From Hexactinellida sp. DTS-2022 (Eukaryota; Porifera; Hexactinellida): DNA of 64,000 nucleotides. The stretch is from contig JAPNXP010000004.1 of the NCBI GenBank assembly GCA_028753945.1, forward strand, positions 930,001-994,000, written 5' to 3'. A program made the translations under genes and the position numbers. The notes under the pieces were generated by a model. That model was not told the DNA's origin. It made no database searches and saw nothing but the letters and a program-made list of their open reading frames with translations. The stretch's first letter is position 1; each line of letters starts with the position of its first letter. This document shows positions 53,987 through 64,000 of this stretch, piece after piece.

Positions 53987-55985
53987 CTAGGTATGTTCGT
54001 AAATATTATTTTGTAATCTATCTACTTTAGCCTTTCTAGTTCTATCATTGACAAGTTGTTGGCGAAGAAAACAATGAGACGATAAGAAATTATCTTTCCG
54101 AACTCTCATCATTTCACTTTTATGATGTTGAGCATATTTCTTAATCTGCTTACTGCGATCTCGACAAACACGATTTGCAGCTCGTGATGAATGAGCATCT
54201 TCTAAATTGAGAAATTTTAGTGATTTTGTTCTAAACTTGAACAATCCCAGTTTGACCTTTCTATCTTCCAATTTAATGTTAATTAGCGAAATTAACTTTT
54301 CTATGAAATCAATTAAACCAATTGGTAATTCAAAACGTTTTTGTAAATGTTTCAGGTTGTCAATTAAAGGCAATAGAAATAATCCAAAATGAGAAATTGG
54401 GTCCATACATGTTTTGAAGAATCTTGACAATATACCTAATGCAATGTTAAGGAGATATGAAATATATTTAGATTGATCATCGTCAACAAAACTAAATAAG
54501 AAATTCCAATCAGTAATATTATCTTGTGAAAATTCTATTTGGCCGACTTGAAATTCAGAGAGATCATTATAATGGGAAGAATTAGAGAATGGGGGATAAC
54601 AAATAGCTTCAGAGGATTTGGTATAAAGTGAGATGAAACTAGTCAGAAAACTAAATACTTCAGGAACAAATCTTTTCATAGTCAAACATATCGATAAAAT
54701 GGCATCAATAAGCAGGAGTAAAAATCCAGCATCTGTAATGAATTTACAATCGAAGGTAGAAATAATTTCAACACCAACAGTAATCCCATATTTGATAAGT
54801 GGGTAATTAGTATCTACTCCAATGTCTATTAACGATAACAGGAAATATAAAACTAAAATACTCTTATTTATATCCATCTTACAATCAATAGAATGTTTGT
54901 TAATTTTCTCATTGATTTAATCTGCATGAAGAAATATTTCATTGTAAATTTTGAGTGTAGCGATATCACCTGACATAAAGAACCATAGACATGGTCAATA
55001 AACTGAATTTCCTGCAAATGAAAAAAATTGTTAGTAAACATAGAATCGATTAATAGATCACATAGAATACTTATGTTGTCCATCAACTTCTTGCTATCAA
55101 CAGATAATAATGAAGAGATATATTGTTGGACCAAGGTATGATACTCGTCAATGGATGTAATTTTTGCAAATTTTTCTGAGAAATCCTTATGAGCATCTAT
55201 ATGAATTGTATTGATCGAACTGTCTTGATTCACAACCTGGTCGGCTATAATTCCGTTATTTGAAGCAAATTCGGTTGAAAATTCTTGTTCAACATCATTC
55301 GTACTGGTTTGTAATTTGGGTGAGTAGCGATTAGTACGTTCTTCCGACATCAGTTCGCCTAATACTATATCGTAAGAATTTGGATACTTATCTATGTTAT
55401 TCCTGGAATCAGATAATAGTGAACATTTTAATAAGCGCCATTGAGTATCGACCTCTTCCATTAAATTTGTTCCAAGTTTTGAATTTTGATTTGGAATGTC
55501 CTTAACTAAAGAATCCGCATTAATGGAGCGATTCCTCAATTTCAAAAAATCTCCTTCAGAGTGTAGCATTGAATTATCAGAATCATTTTCATCAAAATCA
55601 GTCACTTTGCTTTGTAGAATAGTATTGTCTATGTAGATAGAATTGTCATATTCAGAAAGAAGATTTATCTGAGAGTCTGGGTGTTTTCTTTTCAGGTGGA
55701 AGGAATACCTATCAAGCGATTTTCCTCTTCGGACAAATTATAGGAATTTTGTCCAATTCTTTTATCAATTAGAATATTGCTTCTAATTTTGTTCTTAGAT
55801 TGACTAACTAACAATCTTTGGAGCTTGAAAGAATTCTTGAAATCCTCATGATAAGACCCAGTCATTTTACTGAATCTCTCCTTACCAACAACATTAGGAG
55901 TGTTCTTCTTTATACATTTATTTTGAAATGGATTGCGTTTAAAGACTTTCTTCTTGAGGATTGGCAACCTTTTCTTAACTTTCAT
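53987..55985 (-). CDS. NOP14: NOP14 nucleolar protein (small-subunit ribosome biogenesis)
   Basis: Three exons: 55985-55709, 55676-54883 and 54862-53987, split by 32-nt and 20-nt GT-AG introns, total 1947 nt (648 residues plus stop). NOP14 is a nucleolar factor needed for 18S rRNA maturation. The N-terminus has the basic start, NPFQNK and IDKRIGQNSYNLSEEEN, matching the family's NPFE and DKRFGEY-N-MSPEE motifs. The middle carries the SIDEYHTLVQQYISS segment, matching the family's SYEELRSLL. The C-terminus has KHLQKRFELP...EDRKVKLGLFKFRTKSLK and RDRSKQIKKYAQHHKSEMMRVRKDNFL, the hallmark basic KHKREFKGAVREIRKDN-like region. Human NOP14 is 857 residues, so this version is shortened. Confidence in identity is high. 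Confidence 0.88.
54863..54882 (-). other. 20-nt intron of NOP14
   Basis: GTAAGATGGATATAAATAAG on the minus strand: a canonical GTAAG donor and an AG end. Removing it joins NILLI to SILVLYF and restores the frame; no other nearby GT-AG pair does. Confidence 0.75.
55677..55708 (-). other. 32-nt intron of NOP14
   Basis: Starts GTATTCC and ends CACCCAG on the minus strand. Removal in phase 1 joins EEENRLI to DSQINLLSEYD and keeps the frame open. An alternative explanation is one missing A in the GGAAAAT run just upstream. Confidence 0.65.
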
Positions 55986-55999
55986 TTAAAACTCAATGA

Positions 56000-57080
56000 T
56001 TACAAAATAATCTGATAGTGCTAGTCAAAGTTATAAAATAATCATAACATATTTATGTACCAACTGGCAAATACATCGGCTGTAATCAGCAAGACTGAAT
56101 TATATACAATGTCAGTGTTTCCCAACCTTTACTTCGGTATAGATCCGAGCGTCGTGTTCAAATTTAACATTAACACTACTACACCAGTGTTTCTCAAACT
56201 TTCTATATCAATGCCCCTAAGTGGATTTAACCCCCCCCCCCCTACTTCATGATATATTGATAGTCAGTATCCAGTAATCAACCAAAGTTAACTGTCCCCT
56301 AAACAAACGAACACCAATGTAGTATATAAATATCTCTTGATTGTTATTTGGCTACTAAACTATAATTTGCACATTAGTAGAATAACTTCCAAAAAACTAA
56401 CTACTAAACTAACTAGCTTAAATATTGTTTTCGTGGGGCAAATTATCCTGATTTTCTTTTGAAAAATCCAGAGAATAATATTTAAGTCCGTTCTAATGGT
56501 TCTCACCGACAATATACCTACCGAAGTTGTCAAAATCAATCTAATTCCATCCCAGTGATCAATAATGTGTTTTTATTTGTGCGACCAATGTCATTTTTAT
56601 TGACCCGACGCATATTCAAGCCACCAGCGCTTATTCGGGGAAATACGGTAACTTATAAGTGCTAATATAACTCTTCATCTAGTCACCTAGTGGCAATCAA
56701 TAATCTATTGTTTCCTAAGAAAATAATGACAACTAAAATTATATTTAGTGTAGGAACAACAATATTAAACACAAATAGAGAAAAGACTAAAATCGTTGAG
56801 GATAACGGGAAGATGGACTAAATGATGGGTACACTAACTAAGTACGTACTTGAAATGTTATTTTCTATACGTATATAGAAATCATAAAAAATTATATAAT
56901 TGCTCAGTTATGAAGGCAAATAATGTTAGAGCATTATTGGTTATAGTTATTCGGTGTTTCAATAAAAGGTAATATTATTCGAACTGGAGCACCGGTATAG
57001 TATAGGGCGTGGTTTTACTATTATTATACAATGTTTAATATTATTTTAACTCACATTAATTGACAAATAAATGAATTACA
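56000..57080. other. Gene-free spacer with hAT-end fragments
   Basis: CAGTGTTTCCCAACC (about 56110) and CAGTGTTTCTCAAAC (about 56184) are hAT-like termini without partners. A run of 10 C lies at about 56230. No gene. Confidence 0.45.
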
Positions 57081-57086
57081 TTGCGA

Positions 57087-57933
57087 CTAGTTAGTAGAAG
57101 CATTGATCCGTTTCTTCTTCCGTCTCAAATATCTCTCTAGAGCGGCTAATCTAAGCTCTTCAGTTGTTCGTTTGGCGAAAACGTCTCTCTTCTTCTCAAC
57201 AACAATATCCGTATCTTCATTCGTGCTCTCTACGGTTTCGGTATTTTCAACTTGCGGATTTAAGTTTGATTCAACTATTTTTTCATTATTCTTGATAGGA
57301 GAATTCGCTTGTTCTCCCGATGCTACGTTCTCAGGTGGAGCCCCTACAACACTAGTATTACTACTGCTACCCCCCATAGCAACATTATCAGTTAACAGGT
57401 GAGAATAAAATAAACCCAGACCCTTCTGTTTCGTCACATCGAGTCTGTTCTCTTCTTCTTCTCTTGCTTTCTCCTTCTCATCGTCAGCCACTCGCTCTTC
57501 CAAATACTTTTTGTACCCAGGTGTTGTGTAGGAGTCTTTATCTTTATACAGCTCTCCTTCATCCTCTCGCTCGGAAATATATTTCCTCTCCAACATGACT
57601 CATGTCTTTGATTAGAGATACGTATTTTGATTTTTTCTCCTTTGAATGCACATTTCTTCTCCTCCTCATTCTGCTGTCCTCCATAGCGTCATAGACCTCG
57701 TCGTATTGATACATATCTGGGGAGTCTTCCAAGAACTGTTTTATTTGTTTGTTAGCTTTACTAGCGTATTTATCCTGTAAGGATTTAATGTTGAATTTAG
57801 CCGGTTTAGCAGATCCGTTATCTGAGTCAGAATCACTGGCGAACACAGAAGGCTTAGAGAATGACTTGTTAGTTTGCTGAGGCTTCTTCAGTATTAACCC
57901 GTAGCCTTTAGGAGAGCTAGCTATCTCTGACAT
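57087..57933 (-). CDS. NSRP1: NSRP1-like nuclear speckle splicing regulator (CCDC55)
   Basis: Two minus-strand ORFs (57933-57559 and 57596-57087) form one gene. The N-terminus KGYGLILKKPQQ...SKPSVFASDSDSD and the DMYQYDEVYDAM segment match the start of NSRP1. The second part has YTTPGYKKYLEERVADDEKE and RLDVTKQKGLGLFYSHLLTD, the family's YKKKLQER and LDVTKQKDLSGFYRHLL. The C-terminus RTTEELRLAALERYLRRKK resembles the family's end. The frames differ by one base near 57595. A 25-nt GT-AG intron (57570-57594) would give 273 residues, but a simple indel is also possible. Human NSRP1 is about 560 residues; the Arg/Lys/Glu-rich middle is missing here. It probably regulates alternative splicing. Confidence 0.8.
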
Positions 57934-58112
57934 GCTAGAAGGGAATTGAAAATATTTCTATCCAAAATTACATATGGGGGCCACGGTGAACAGGAGGATT
58001 TATTATTTACTAAATATATTGTATACAAACCCAGAGGATTTACCCGGAGTTACAAGGTGCTATCTAGAATTTATTCAGATGTACTAGTAAATTAAAAGGG
58101 AGATATCTTATA

Positions 58113-58152
58113 TGTAGACCGTCTAGAAATAGACCAGACGGTCTACATATAA
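58113..58152. terminator. Long perfect hairpin near 58.1 kb
   Basis: TATATGTAGACCGTCT and its inverse AGACGGTCTACATATA are separated by 6 nt. It could act in 3' end formation or be a tiny foldback element; orientation is unknown. Confidence 0.4.
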
Positions 58153-58431
58153 GGATGCTCATTAAAAGGTGGGTCAAAAACTACCGCAAGCAGAGGACAT
58201 TGTATTCACCAGGCGGCCTAAAAGAACGACTATGGAATTCCGCTTCCGCCGCCCCTGCAGGGGATTGTAGGGGAGGGAACTTGCCCCCTACTCCTTCAAG
58301 TGTCCCCTAGAAAAACCACTTACACTACGAAGTTTAATTTATGCCACCCTTTAAGAACATACATATCCCAGAGTGCCCCCCTTGCTATTTCTTTCGCCAT
58401 ATCGAAATAGAAGTATATACTGACTATTCCC

Positions 58432-58948
58432 TCAAGGATAACATCGAAAACTCCGATAGCAATCTGCTTCAATTAAGTCTATACTCCTGATGGTAAGTAC
58501 CGTAGTTAACTCCATCTCGAGACTCAGGTCTGAGAGGAGACTGTACGGCGTGTTGGGTATACCCTTCTGGTGATTTAGGATATCTACCATGCTTCTCTTG
58601 ATTGTAGCGATTGTATAGCTCAAAACATTCATGTGTGAATTTATGGAGAACATGTTACGAAAGATAGTGATTCATTTAGAAATTTCGAATATAAGTAGGA
58701 ATTATTGACTGTATCATTGGGTTAAATTGTCCATTAAAATTTAATCTTACCATTTTTAATTCCTCATTATTTGGGGGAAATCCAAACATTGGATGGAAGA
58801 GGCGCATATAAAAATCATAACAGTAGTATGGTAGTAATAAAACTGAGCTGTTAACAATATTTGTGGCAGTACTGAAAATATAGTAGACGGTCTTTAATGC
58901 GAATACGGAATAGGCGAAATATCGGTTGAGGAGTAAATTCATATTCAC
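58432..58948 (-). CDS. Unrecognised small membrane protein (one or two exons)
   Basis: The ORF 58948-58676 begins with a long hydrophobic stretch (YFAYSVFALKTVYYIFSTAT...VLLLPYYCYDFYM), probably two membrane helices or an anchor, followed by a soluble part. A second minus ORF (58653-58432) follows directly and may be its continuation after an intron I could not place. No family recognised. It lies between the NHL-repeat gene and the NSRP1-like gene, all on the minus strand. The spacer 57960-58430 has only a 21-bp hairpin near 58115-58152 (TATATGTAGACCGTCTAG). Confidence 0.4.
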
Positions 58949-59203
58949 GAGAGTCTATGAATATGGAGACTCATAAACTGAAAGGTCTTAATGCTAGCTA
59001 CGCATAAGGGAAGATTCTTAATTTATAGTACTATGGAGCATAGAAATAAACCATTGATCTGTACTTACAAATGAATTGATACCAAACAGATAAATATAAT
59101 AAAGAGTGTAAATAATAAGCGATATATTAGAATGTAGATCCATTAGCGGGTAACAATCTACGACATAAATATAGTTTATGAAAAAGTATTATCGAAAGTG
59201 GAG

Positions 59204-59794
59204 TTAGAATAGCTGAATACAATGTTCAGGGTTATGAGAGGCAACTAAGATTCTATCTTTTCTATCCGTAGCAATCCCAGCAGGAGAGATAAAGTATCCT
59301 GTTCCTTCTCCTTTCTTTCCAAACTTGTGTAGCAGTTCTCCTCTGCTAGAGAATATCAGAACACTACAAGCTAAGACGTCAGGCATCAGAATATTGAATT
59401 CTCGGTCTAGACAGAAGTAGAGAGGACGAATAAGCTGATTACCTTCTCCTCGAGATATTATCTCTCTAATTAGCTGATGAGAGTAATCATAGATTTGAAT
59501 ACATGGATTTCCTTCTGTCAATACAACAACATAATGTAGTGTTAGTTTGATATCAATAGGAAAGTTAACAGGATTGAATGAATTGAAAGTTAAATTCAAA
59601 TTCAAACATTGTACGCGTTTGTTGCCATAGTCACAAATGTAAATTAGATTGTTCACTGTTGATACAGCTACTCCGGTTGAAAATAAAAATTCCAGTTCTT
59701 TATTCCCTCTTTTCCCAACAGACTGCATATATCTTCCTTCAATAGAGTATACAGTGAGACAATTATCTTCAAACTGAGTGACATACGTAGACTG
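59204..59794 (-). pseudogene. NHL-repeat protein, 5' end displaced by an LTR element
   Basis: About 195 codons of NHL-type beta-propeller blades: STYVTQFEDNCLTVYSIEGRYMQSVG, then VSTVNNLIYICDYGNKRVQCLNL, IQIYDYSHQLIREIISRGEG and LLHKFGKKGEGTGYFISPAGIATDRKDRILVASHN. It resembles the C-terminal propeller of TRIM/NHL proteins. No RING, B-box or signal sequence precedes it. The plus-strand gypsy element's LTR begins at 59795, right in the middle of a blade, so the upstream half was probably cut off by that insertion. Whether a shortened product is made is unknown. Confidence 0.65.
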
Positions 59795-59968
59795 TGTTAA
59801 GATGGATACAGATACCAACTGGTCTATTCATCTCGACACTGAAAGAGAATAAGAATTCTAACGATTCGTTAAAGATTTGTACTCACAGTCGTCTTATTGA
59901 CAATACATTGACATACTGTTTGTTATTTCTTAGTCACTTATTAAACATATTAGACCAGTCACTTAACA
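59795..59968 (+). repeat. Predicted 5' LTR
   Basis: TGTTAAGATGGATAC...ACTTAACA, 174 bp, parallels the 176-bp LTR of the related element in length, in its start (TGTTACGAT...GATAC) and end (ATAACA), and in the TAAA that follows. The partner LTR lies outside the window, so this is inferred. Confidence 0.65.
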
Positions 59969-59989
59969 TAAATAACAAACGTTTGTCGC

Positions 59990-61507
59990 ATGGCAACTCC
60001 GCTCACTATCGCGATTCCTCCCCTGCTCGATGGACAAACCATTGCCGCCTGGCAACCGTTGTTCGTAGCTGCCGTGTCGGCACTGGAAGATAGGACAGCG
60101 ATGAAACTCCTACCAGCGTACCTGAAACGAGGCAGATTAGAGGAAAAGATAGTCCTAAGTGCTATTCAGAAAGATTCGCTTGCGGAGGCATTTAATTACT
60201 TGAAAGAGAGGCTCGATCCCGAGGAAGATGAGTTCTTGGCTGCTTCAAATTTTCGCAAAATGACCTGGACTCCCGGTGAGGCAGTACACGATTTTTTCGC
60301 TAAATATCTTGAAGAAGCGGTGAAGGCTAAACTCACGCCAAGAGCGGCGTGTACATTCATGGTATCCCAGGCACCACTAGAAATCCAACAAAAGCTCAAG
60401 GATTGGGTCAAGCCGAAAGAAGAGACCCTATCTGTAGAGAGTGCACTCGAATTCGGTTCGAGATTGAAGAAACTGCTCGAGGAAAAAGGAATACCAACAG
60501 ATCGCGGATGCCGTATACAGCTGGTTACCGCTGGAACTGATGATGAGCCAGAGCCAGCTGGTGAGAAGAGTGGCGAATCCGATGGGGGAGAACGCGAGGT
60601 TCGGAGAGTTAAGGTAGTTAGTGGCAGGAGGTACAGGAGTTTCGATAGGAAAAGAGCTCCAAAATGCTACACATGCGGCGCAACCGACCATTTCATGCGC
60701 TCATGCCCAAGTCGGTTCTGTTCGAGGTGTGGCGAGGCGGGCCACAACCCTGCGGACTGCCCGAGAGGGATAAGAGGTAGGACAGGATTCAGGCACCGCA
60801 CTCAAAGGCCTAACGTTTACCAAGTATCCAATCAGGAGGAGGCAGTCACCGTAGAAGTAAAGATTGGTACTCATAAAGTTGCGGCAGTCCTCGACACTGG
60901 AGCTAGACCGAGCGTTATGGATATGGGCACGGCGCGTCAGCTGGAACTGGGGGATAGGCTTGTGCTAGCACCTAGTAGGGTATACGGACTGTGCAACAAT
61001 CCAGTAAACGTTAGCGGTTACCTTGATGTTGCAATTCAGGTTGGAACGTTGGAGCCTGTAATCGAGCGAATACAGGTGCTAGAGAGTTCGGAGGCGACTC
61101 TACTATTAGGCAGAAGGTTTTTGAGTCACTTTGGACCGGTGACATTCGATTGGGCTAACGGTCGGGTCAAGTTGGGCAACACCTGGATTACAGCACAGAG
61201 TTTACTAAGCGGGGCAACCCCACTGGCTAGAGCACTAACAGCTAAACAGGACGAAGAAGGCGAGAGGGTCAATATCGCAGAAGACTCTGGGGCCAGACTC
61301 ATTTCGAGCAAGTTGGGAGAAATGGAGGAATCCAGGCTGAGAAGTTTATTGGTCGAATTCGAGGAAGTATTCTCTCGTAATCACAAGCGCCCAGCGAGGT
61401 GCAAATTGAACGAGCCCCATAGGATCTTGACTGGCGACGCACCACCGCAGAAATTACGTCCGAGGCGAGTACCCCTCATTGGGAGCCCGAAATTGATAGG
61501 CAATTAG
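59990..61507 (+). CDS. Gypsy Gag-protease polyprotein
   Basis: 505 codons from ATG 59990, 22 nt after the predicted LTR. Gag (MATPLTIAIPPLLDGQTIAA...) is followed by two CCHC knuckles (CYTCGATDHFMRSC, CSRCGEAGHNPADC) and an aspartic protease (VLDTGARPSVMD, LLLGRRFL). The frame runs into the first residues of RT, then breaks near 61470 and ends in an unrelated short tail. It aligns along its length with the Gag of the minus-strand element (28355-26745) but is clearly a different lineage. Confidence 0.9.
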   Translation: MATPLTIAIPPLLDGQTIAAWQPLFVAAVSALEDRTAMKLLPAYLKRGRLEEKIVLSAIQKDSLAEAFNYLKERLDPEEDEFLAASNFRKMTWTPGEAVHDFFAKYLEEAVKAKLTPRAACTFMVSQAPLEIQQKLKDWVKPKEETLSVESALEFGSRLKKLLEEKGIPTDRGCRIQLVTAGTDDEPEPAGEKSGESDGGEREVRRVKVVSGRRYRSFDRKRAPKCYTCGATDHFMRSCPSRFCSRCGEAGHNPADCPRGIRGRTGFRHRTQRPNVYQVSNQEEAVTVEVKIGTHKVAAVLDTGARPSVMDMGTARQLELGDRLVLAPSRVYGLCNNPVNVSGYLDVAIQVGTLEPVIERIQVLESSEATLLLGRRFLSHFGPVTFDWANGRVKLGNTWITAQSLLSGATPLARALTAKQDEEGERVNIAEDSGARLISSKLGEMEESRLRSLLVEFEEVFSRNHKRPARCKLNEPHRILTGDAPPQKLRPRRVPLIGSPKLIGN

Positions 61508-64000
61508 AAGAAATGCTTGCAGCGGATCCACCCATTTGCCGGCCAAGCAACTCTCCTTGGGCATCCGACGTAGTATTGGTAAAGAAGAAGGAGGGCAGCA
61601 TGAGATTCGCTGTGGACTACCGGAGGCTCAATACCGTGACCAAGCGCGACGAGTATAGCCTGCCGAATCCACAATCAATATTCGATAAGCTAGAAGGAAG
61701 CAGATTCTTTTCTAAACTCGACATTGCCTCTGCGTACTGGACGATACCCATCGCACCGGAGGATATCGAAAAGACCGCTTTTCACACTCCCCGCGGATTG
61801 TACCAGATGCTGGTCATGCCTTTCGGTCTATGCAATCCGCCTGCCACATTCCAGAGGGTCATGGATCACGCGTTGTATAGGGTTCCCCAAGTCGAGAGTT
61901 ATGTCGATGATATACTGATATTTTCCCCCGATTTTGAGGCACACCTGAGTCATTTACGAGAAGTCCTTAAGCACCTACAGGCTGCCGGATTGCAACTACG
62001 TAGGGAGAAATGTGAGATAGGTTTCAGTTCGGTCGAATTCCTCGGACATCGTATTTCCTTTGAGGGAAGAACACCAGTCCCTGGATACACTCACAGGCTT
62101 CAATCCTTTCCTCAACCTAAAGGCGTAGTGGAACTGAAGCGTTTTCTGGGGACAGCCAACTATTACAGATGCTATATAGAAAATATGTCTGGAATCGCCG
62201 AGCCTCTGTACAGACTATTGAAAAAGGGCGAGGAATGGACGTGGGACGAGAAATGCCAGACAGCATTCGAGGAGCTAAGAACAAGATTGACGAATGAGCC
62301 GGTAACCCTCGCTTACCCCTCCTGGAACAGTGAGTTCTATATTGAAGCAGATGCAAGCTTGGTAGGTATCGCTGCAGTGCTGTCTCAGTTGGACGACAAA
62401 ACCGGTAAACTAAGGCTGATCCAGTACTTTTCATCCTCCCTGAGTCCTAGTCAGAAGAACTATTCAGCTGGACAACTCGAAGCGTGGGCTCTCGTAGCTG
62501 CAACACGGAAATGGTCTATTTACCTGAAAGGGGCAGCAGGGATCACGCTCCTGACGGACCACTGTCCCCTCCAGTGGCTTAAGCAACAGAGGGACCCAAA
62601 ACATACCTACGCGCGCTGGCTTATGGAGTTACAGGAGCTGCCATTCGAGATAGGATACAGACCCGGGAGGGATAATCACGTAGCTGATTATTTGAGTCGC
62701 AAGCCTCAGATGACTTATGACGAGCAAGTGAATAATGAAGAAATTTTCGAGGATAGGATTTTCACTGTAGAAAGTTTCGAGGATAGGATTTTCACTGTAG
62801 ATGGTGCTGACAGTCTTTACCGAAGGATTACTGAAAGTCAGGCACATGACGAGGTCATCCAAAAGGCACTAAGAGAGATCGCACATCATGGTCGGGTTCT
62901 TAGTGACCAACTTAAAAGCATTTCGAACAGGCTGAGAGAAAACAATAATGTTTTGTACTTCATGGAGAAGATAGTGGTCCCTCCGGGCCTACGTCAAGAT
63001 ACATTACGACTCGTGCATGCACAACACCACCTCGGGCAACACTCGTTACGGAGAAGTTTCTTTTGGCCACGAATGGACCGAAGTGTCAAAGCTTTTTGCA
63101 ACGGTTGTCTGACCTGCCAGAAATCAAAGCACAAATCAAGCGGGCGGGCGCCAATGAGGGAAATGAGAATTGGACAAGGGATTCCCGGAGAAGCGATAGC
63201 GATGGACATCGGGACACTGCCATGGACGGACGACCCAGGGGAGGGGTACAGGTATTTCCTACTGATGGTAGATCTGTTCACCAGATATGTCGAGGTACAA
63301 CCACTGCGAGATCAGGAGGCAAATTCAATCCTAGCTGCCTTTCAACAAGGGTGGGTGTATCGCGGCCACGGAATGCCATCGATAGTACTAACAGACAGAG
63401 GAGCTAATTTAGATGGGCAAGTGTTTCGAGAGTTTTGTGCAAAGGCGGGAATTGACAAAAGGTCCACCACCCCGTATCACCCTCAATGCGACGGAATGGC
63501 GGAACGAAACGTAGGACTAGTAAAGCAGGTGATAAGATGCCTCCAACTGGACCGCCAACTCGCTAAAGGATCATGGCCAGGACTCCTAACCGAAGTAAGC
63601 TTCCATATTAATGGCATGGAGAACGCTACTAGTCGAGTATCTCCACACTTACTCCACCTAGGAAGAGAACCACGCTCCCCATTGGACGCGTGGTGTACAC
63701 ACATACAAGAAGGAGAGAGGAACAGCCATAGCGAGTACCTAGAGGCACTCCGGAAGAAGCGTTCAGAGTTACGAATCATTGCTCAGGAAAATATCAGTAA
63801 AAACCTTGGCAGAGCAAGGACAAGTTATAACGAAGATAAGAGGGAAAGTGATATTGCTGAGGAAGACCAAGTAATGCTAAAATGTGGAAATTTGAAAGAT
63901 TCCTTATCTCCCAGATTTACAGGCCCGTACCGAGTCCTCCAAAGGAGAGGGCCGGACATCAAGGTTCGACTGGAGCGTAGGGACAAGTGGGTACACGTGG
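61470..64000 (+). CDS. Gypsy Pol: reverse transcriptase, RNase H, integrase (partial)
   Basis: The frame is open from about 61470 to the window end. RT motifs: DVVLVKKKEGSMRFAVDYR, FSKLDIASAYW, MPFGLCNPPATFQ, the YVDDIL active site at about 61903-61920, and FLGHRIS. RNase H: FYIEADASLVGIAAVL, LLTDHCPLQWL, DNHVADYLSR. Integrase: the zinc region (HAQHHLGQHSL, CNGCLTCQ), then AMDIGTLPW, VLTDRGANLDG and GMAERNVG, the three acidic residues. An exact-looking 8-9 codon duplication (FEDRIFTV) sits near 62745-62800. The shift of one base from gag at about 61470 may be an indel or a frameshift site. Confidence 0.88.

Larger units (their letters stand above)
59795..64000 (+). mobile_element. Ty3/gypsy element, running off the window
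   Basis: The predicted 5' LTR is followed by gag-protease and pol. The order gag, PR, RT, RNase H, IN is the gypsy order. It is a relative of the minus-strand element at 24490-28560 but keeps a complete RT. The 3' end lies beyond 64000. Confidence 0.9.

Noticed and set aside
55720..55727. Single missing A in the GGAAAAT run as the sole cause of the first NOP14 frame change
   Set aside because: Possible, and it gives a good match to the family, but a clean 32-nt GT-AG intron exists and a second tiny intron occurs in the same gene; kept as the alternative.

Overview
This is AT-rich animal nuclear DNA made mostly of nested transposable elements, with islands of host genes. The best clue to the organism is intron size. 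The NOP14 gene is whole only if introns of 32 nt (55677-55708) and 20 nt (54863-54882) are removed. Both are GT-AG on the minus strand, and the spliced frame is exactly 649 codons including the stop. Introns this short are known among animals from dicyemid mesozoans, so a dicyemid (cephalopod kidney parasite) is my leading but unproven assignment. The shortened, single-exon ATM gene fits a reduced parasite.

Layout. 1-3.6 kb: interspersed repeats and a canonical type III hammerhead ribozyme. 3.6-12.3 kb: a MULE transposase gene cut in two by a 7.8-kb KDZ/Zisupton-like element (4109-11905, 8-bp target duplication). That element carries an NRF1-like/ULP1 protease gene and a convergent transposase gene, and was itself hit by two hAT-type elements and a second, complete MULE (6703-8722); a short hAT MITE lies between its exons. 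12.9-15.3 kb: decayed Ty3/gypsy pol. 15.7-17.3 kb: internally deleted P element. 17.6-22.3 kb: inverted repeats around a hAT transposase relic. 22.5-28.6 kb: MULE halves (FLYWCH end, RING end), the latter interrupted by a young gypsy element lacking most of its reverse transcriptase. 29.7-44.2 kb: a block bounded by hAT-like termini and a perfect 8-bp direct repeat, containing a C-type lectin gene, ATM and a transposase-OTU gene. 44.4-51 kb: a peptidase-like ORF set, interspersed repeats, gypsy integrase, a hAT MITE and an OTU gene. 51-60 kb: host genes (an unknown split gene, NOP14, an NSRP1-like gene, a membrane protein, an NHL-repeat gene). 59.8-64 kb: a second gypsy element running off the window.

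A theme is that several DNA transposon genes carry or adjoin ubiquitin/SUMO-type enzymes: MULE-RING, NRF1-ULP1 and transposase-OTU. The host genes appear unrelated in pathway: DNA-damage signalling (ATM), small-subunit ribosome biogenesis (NOP14), splicing (NSRP1) and surface recognition (lectin).
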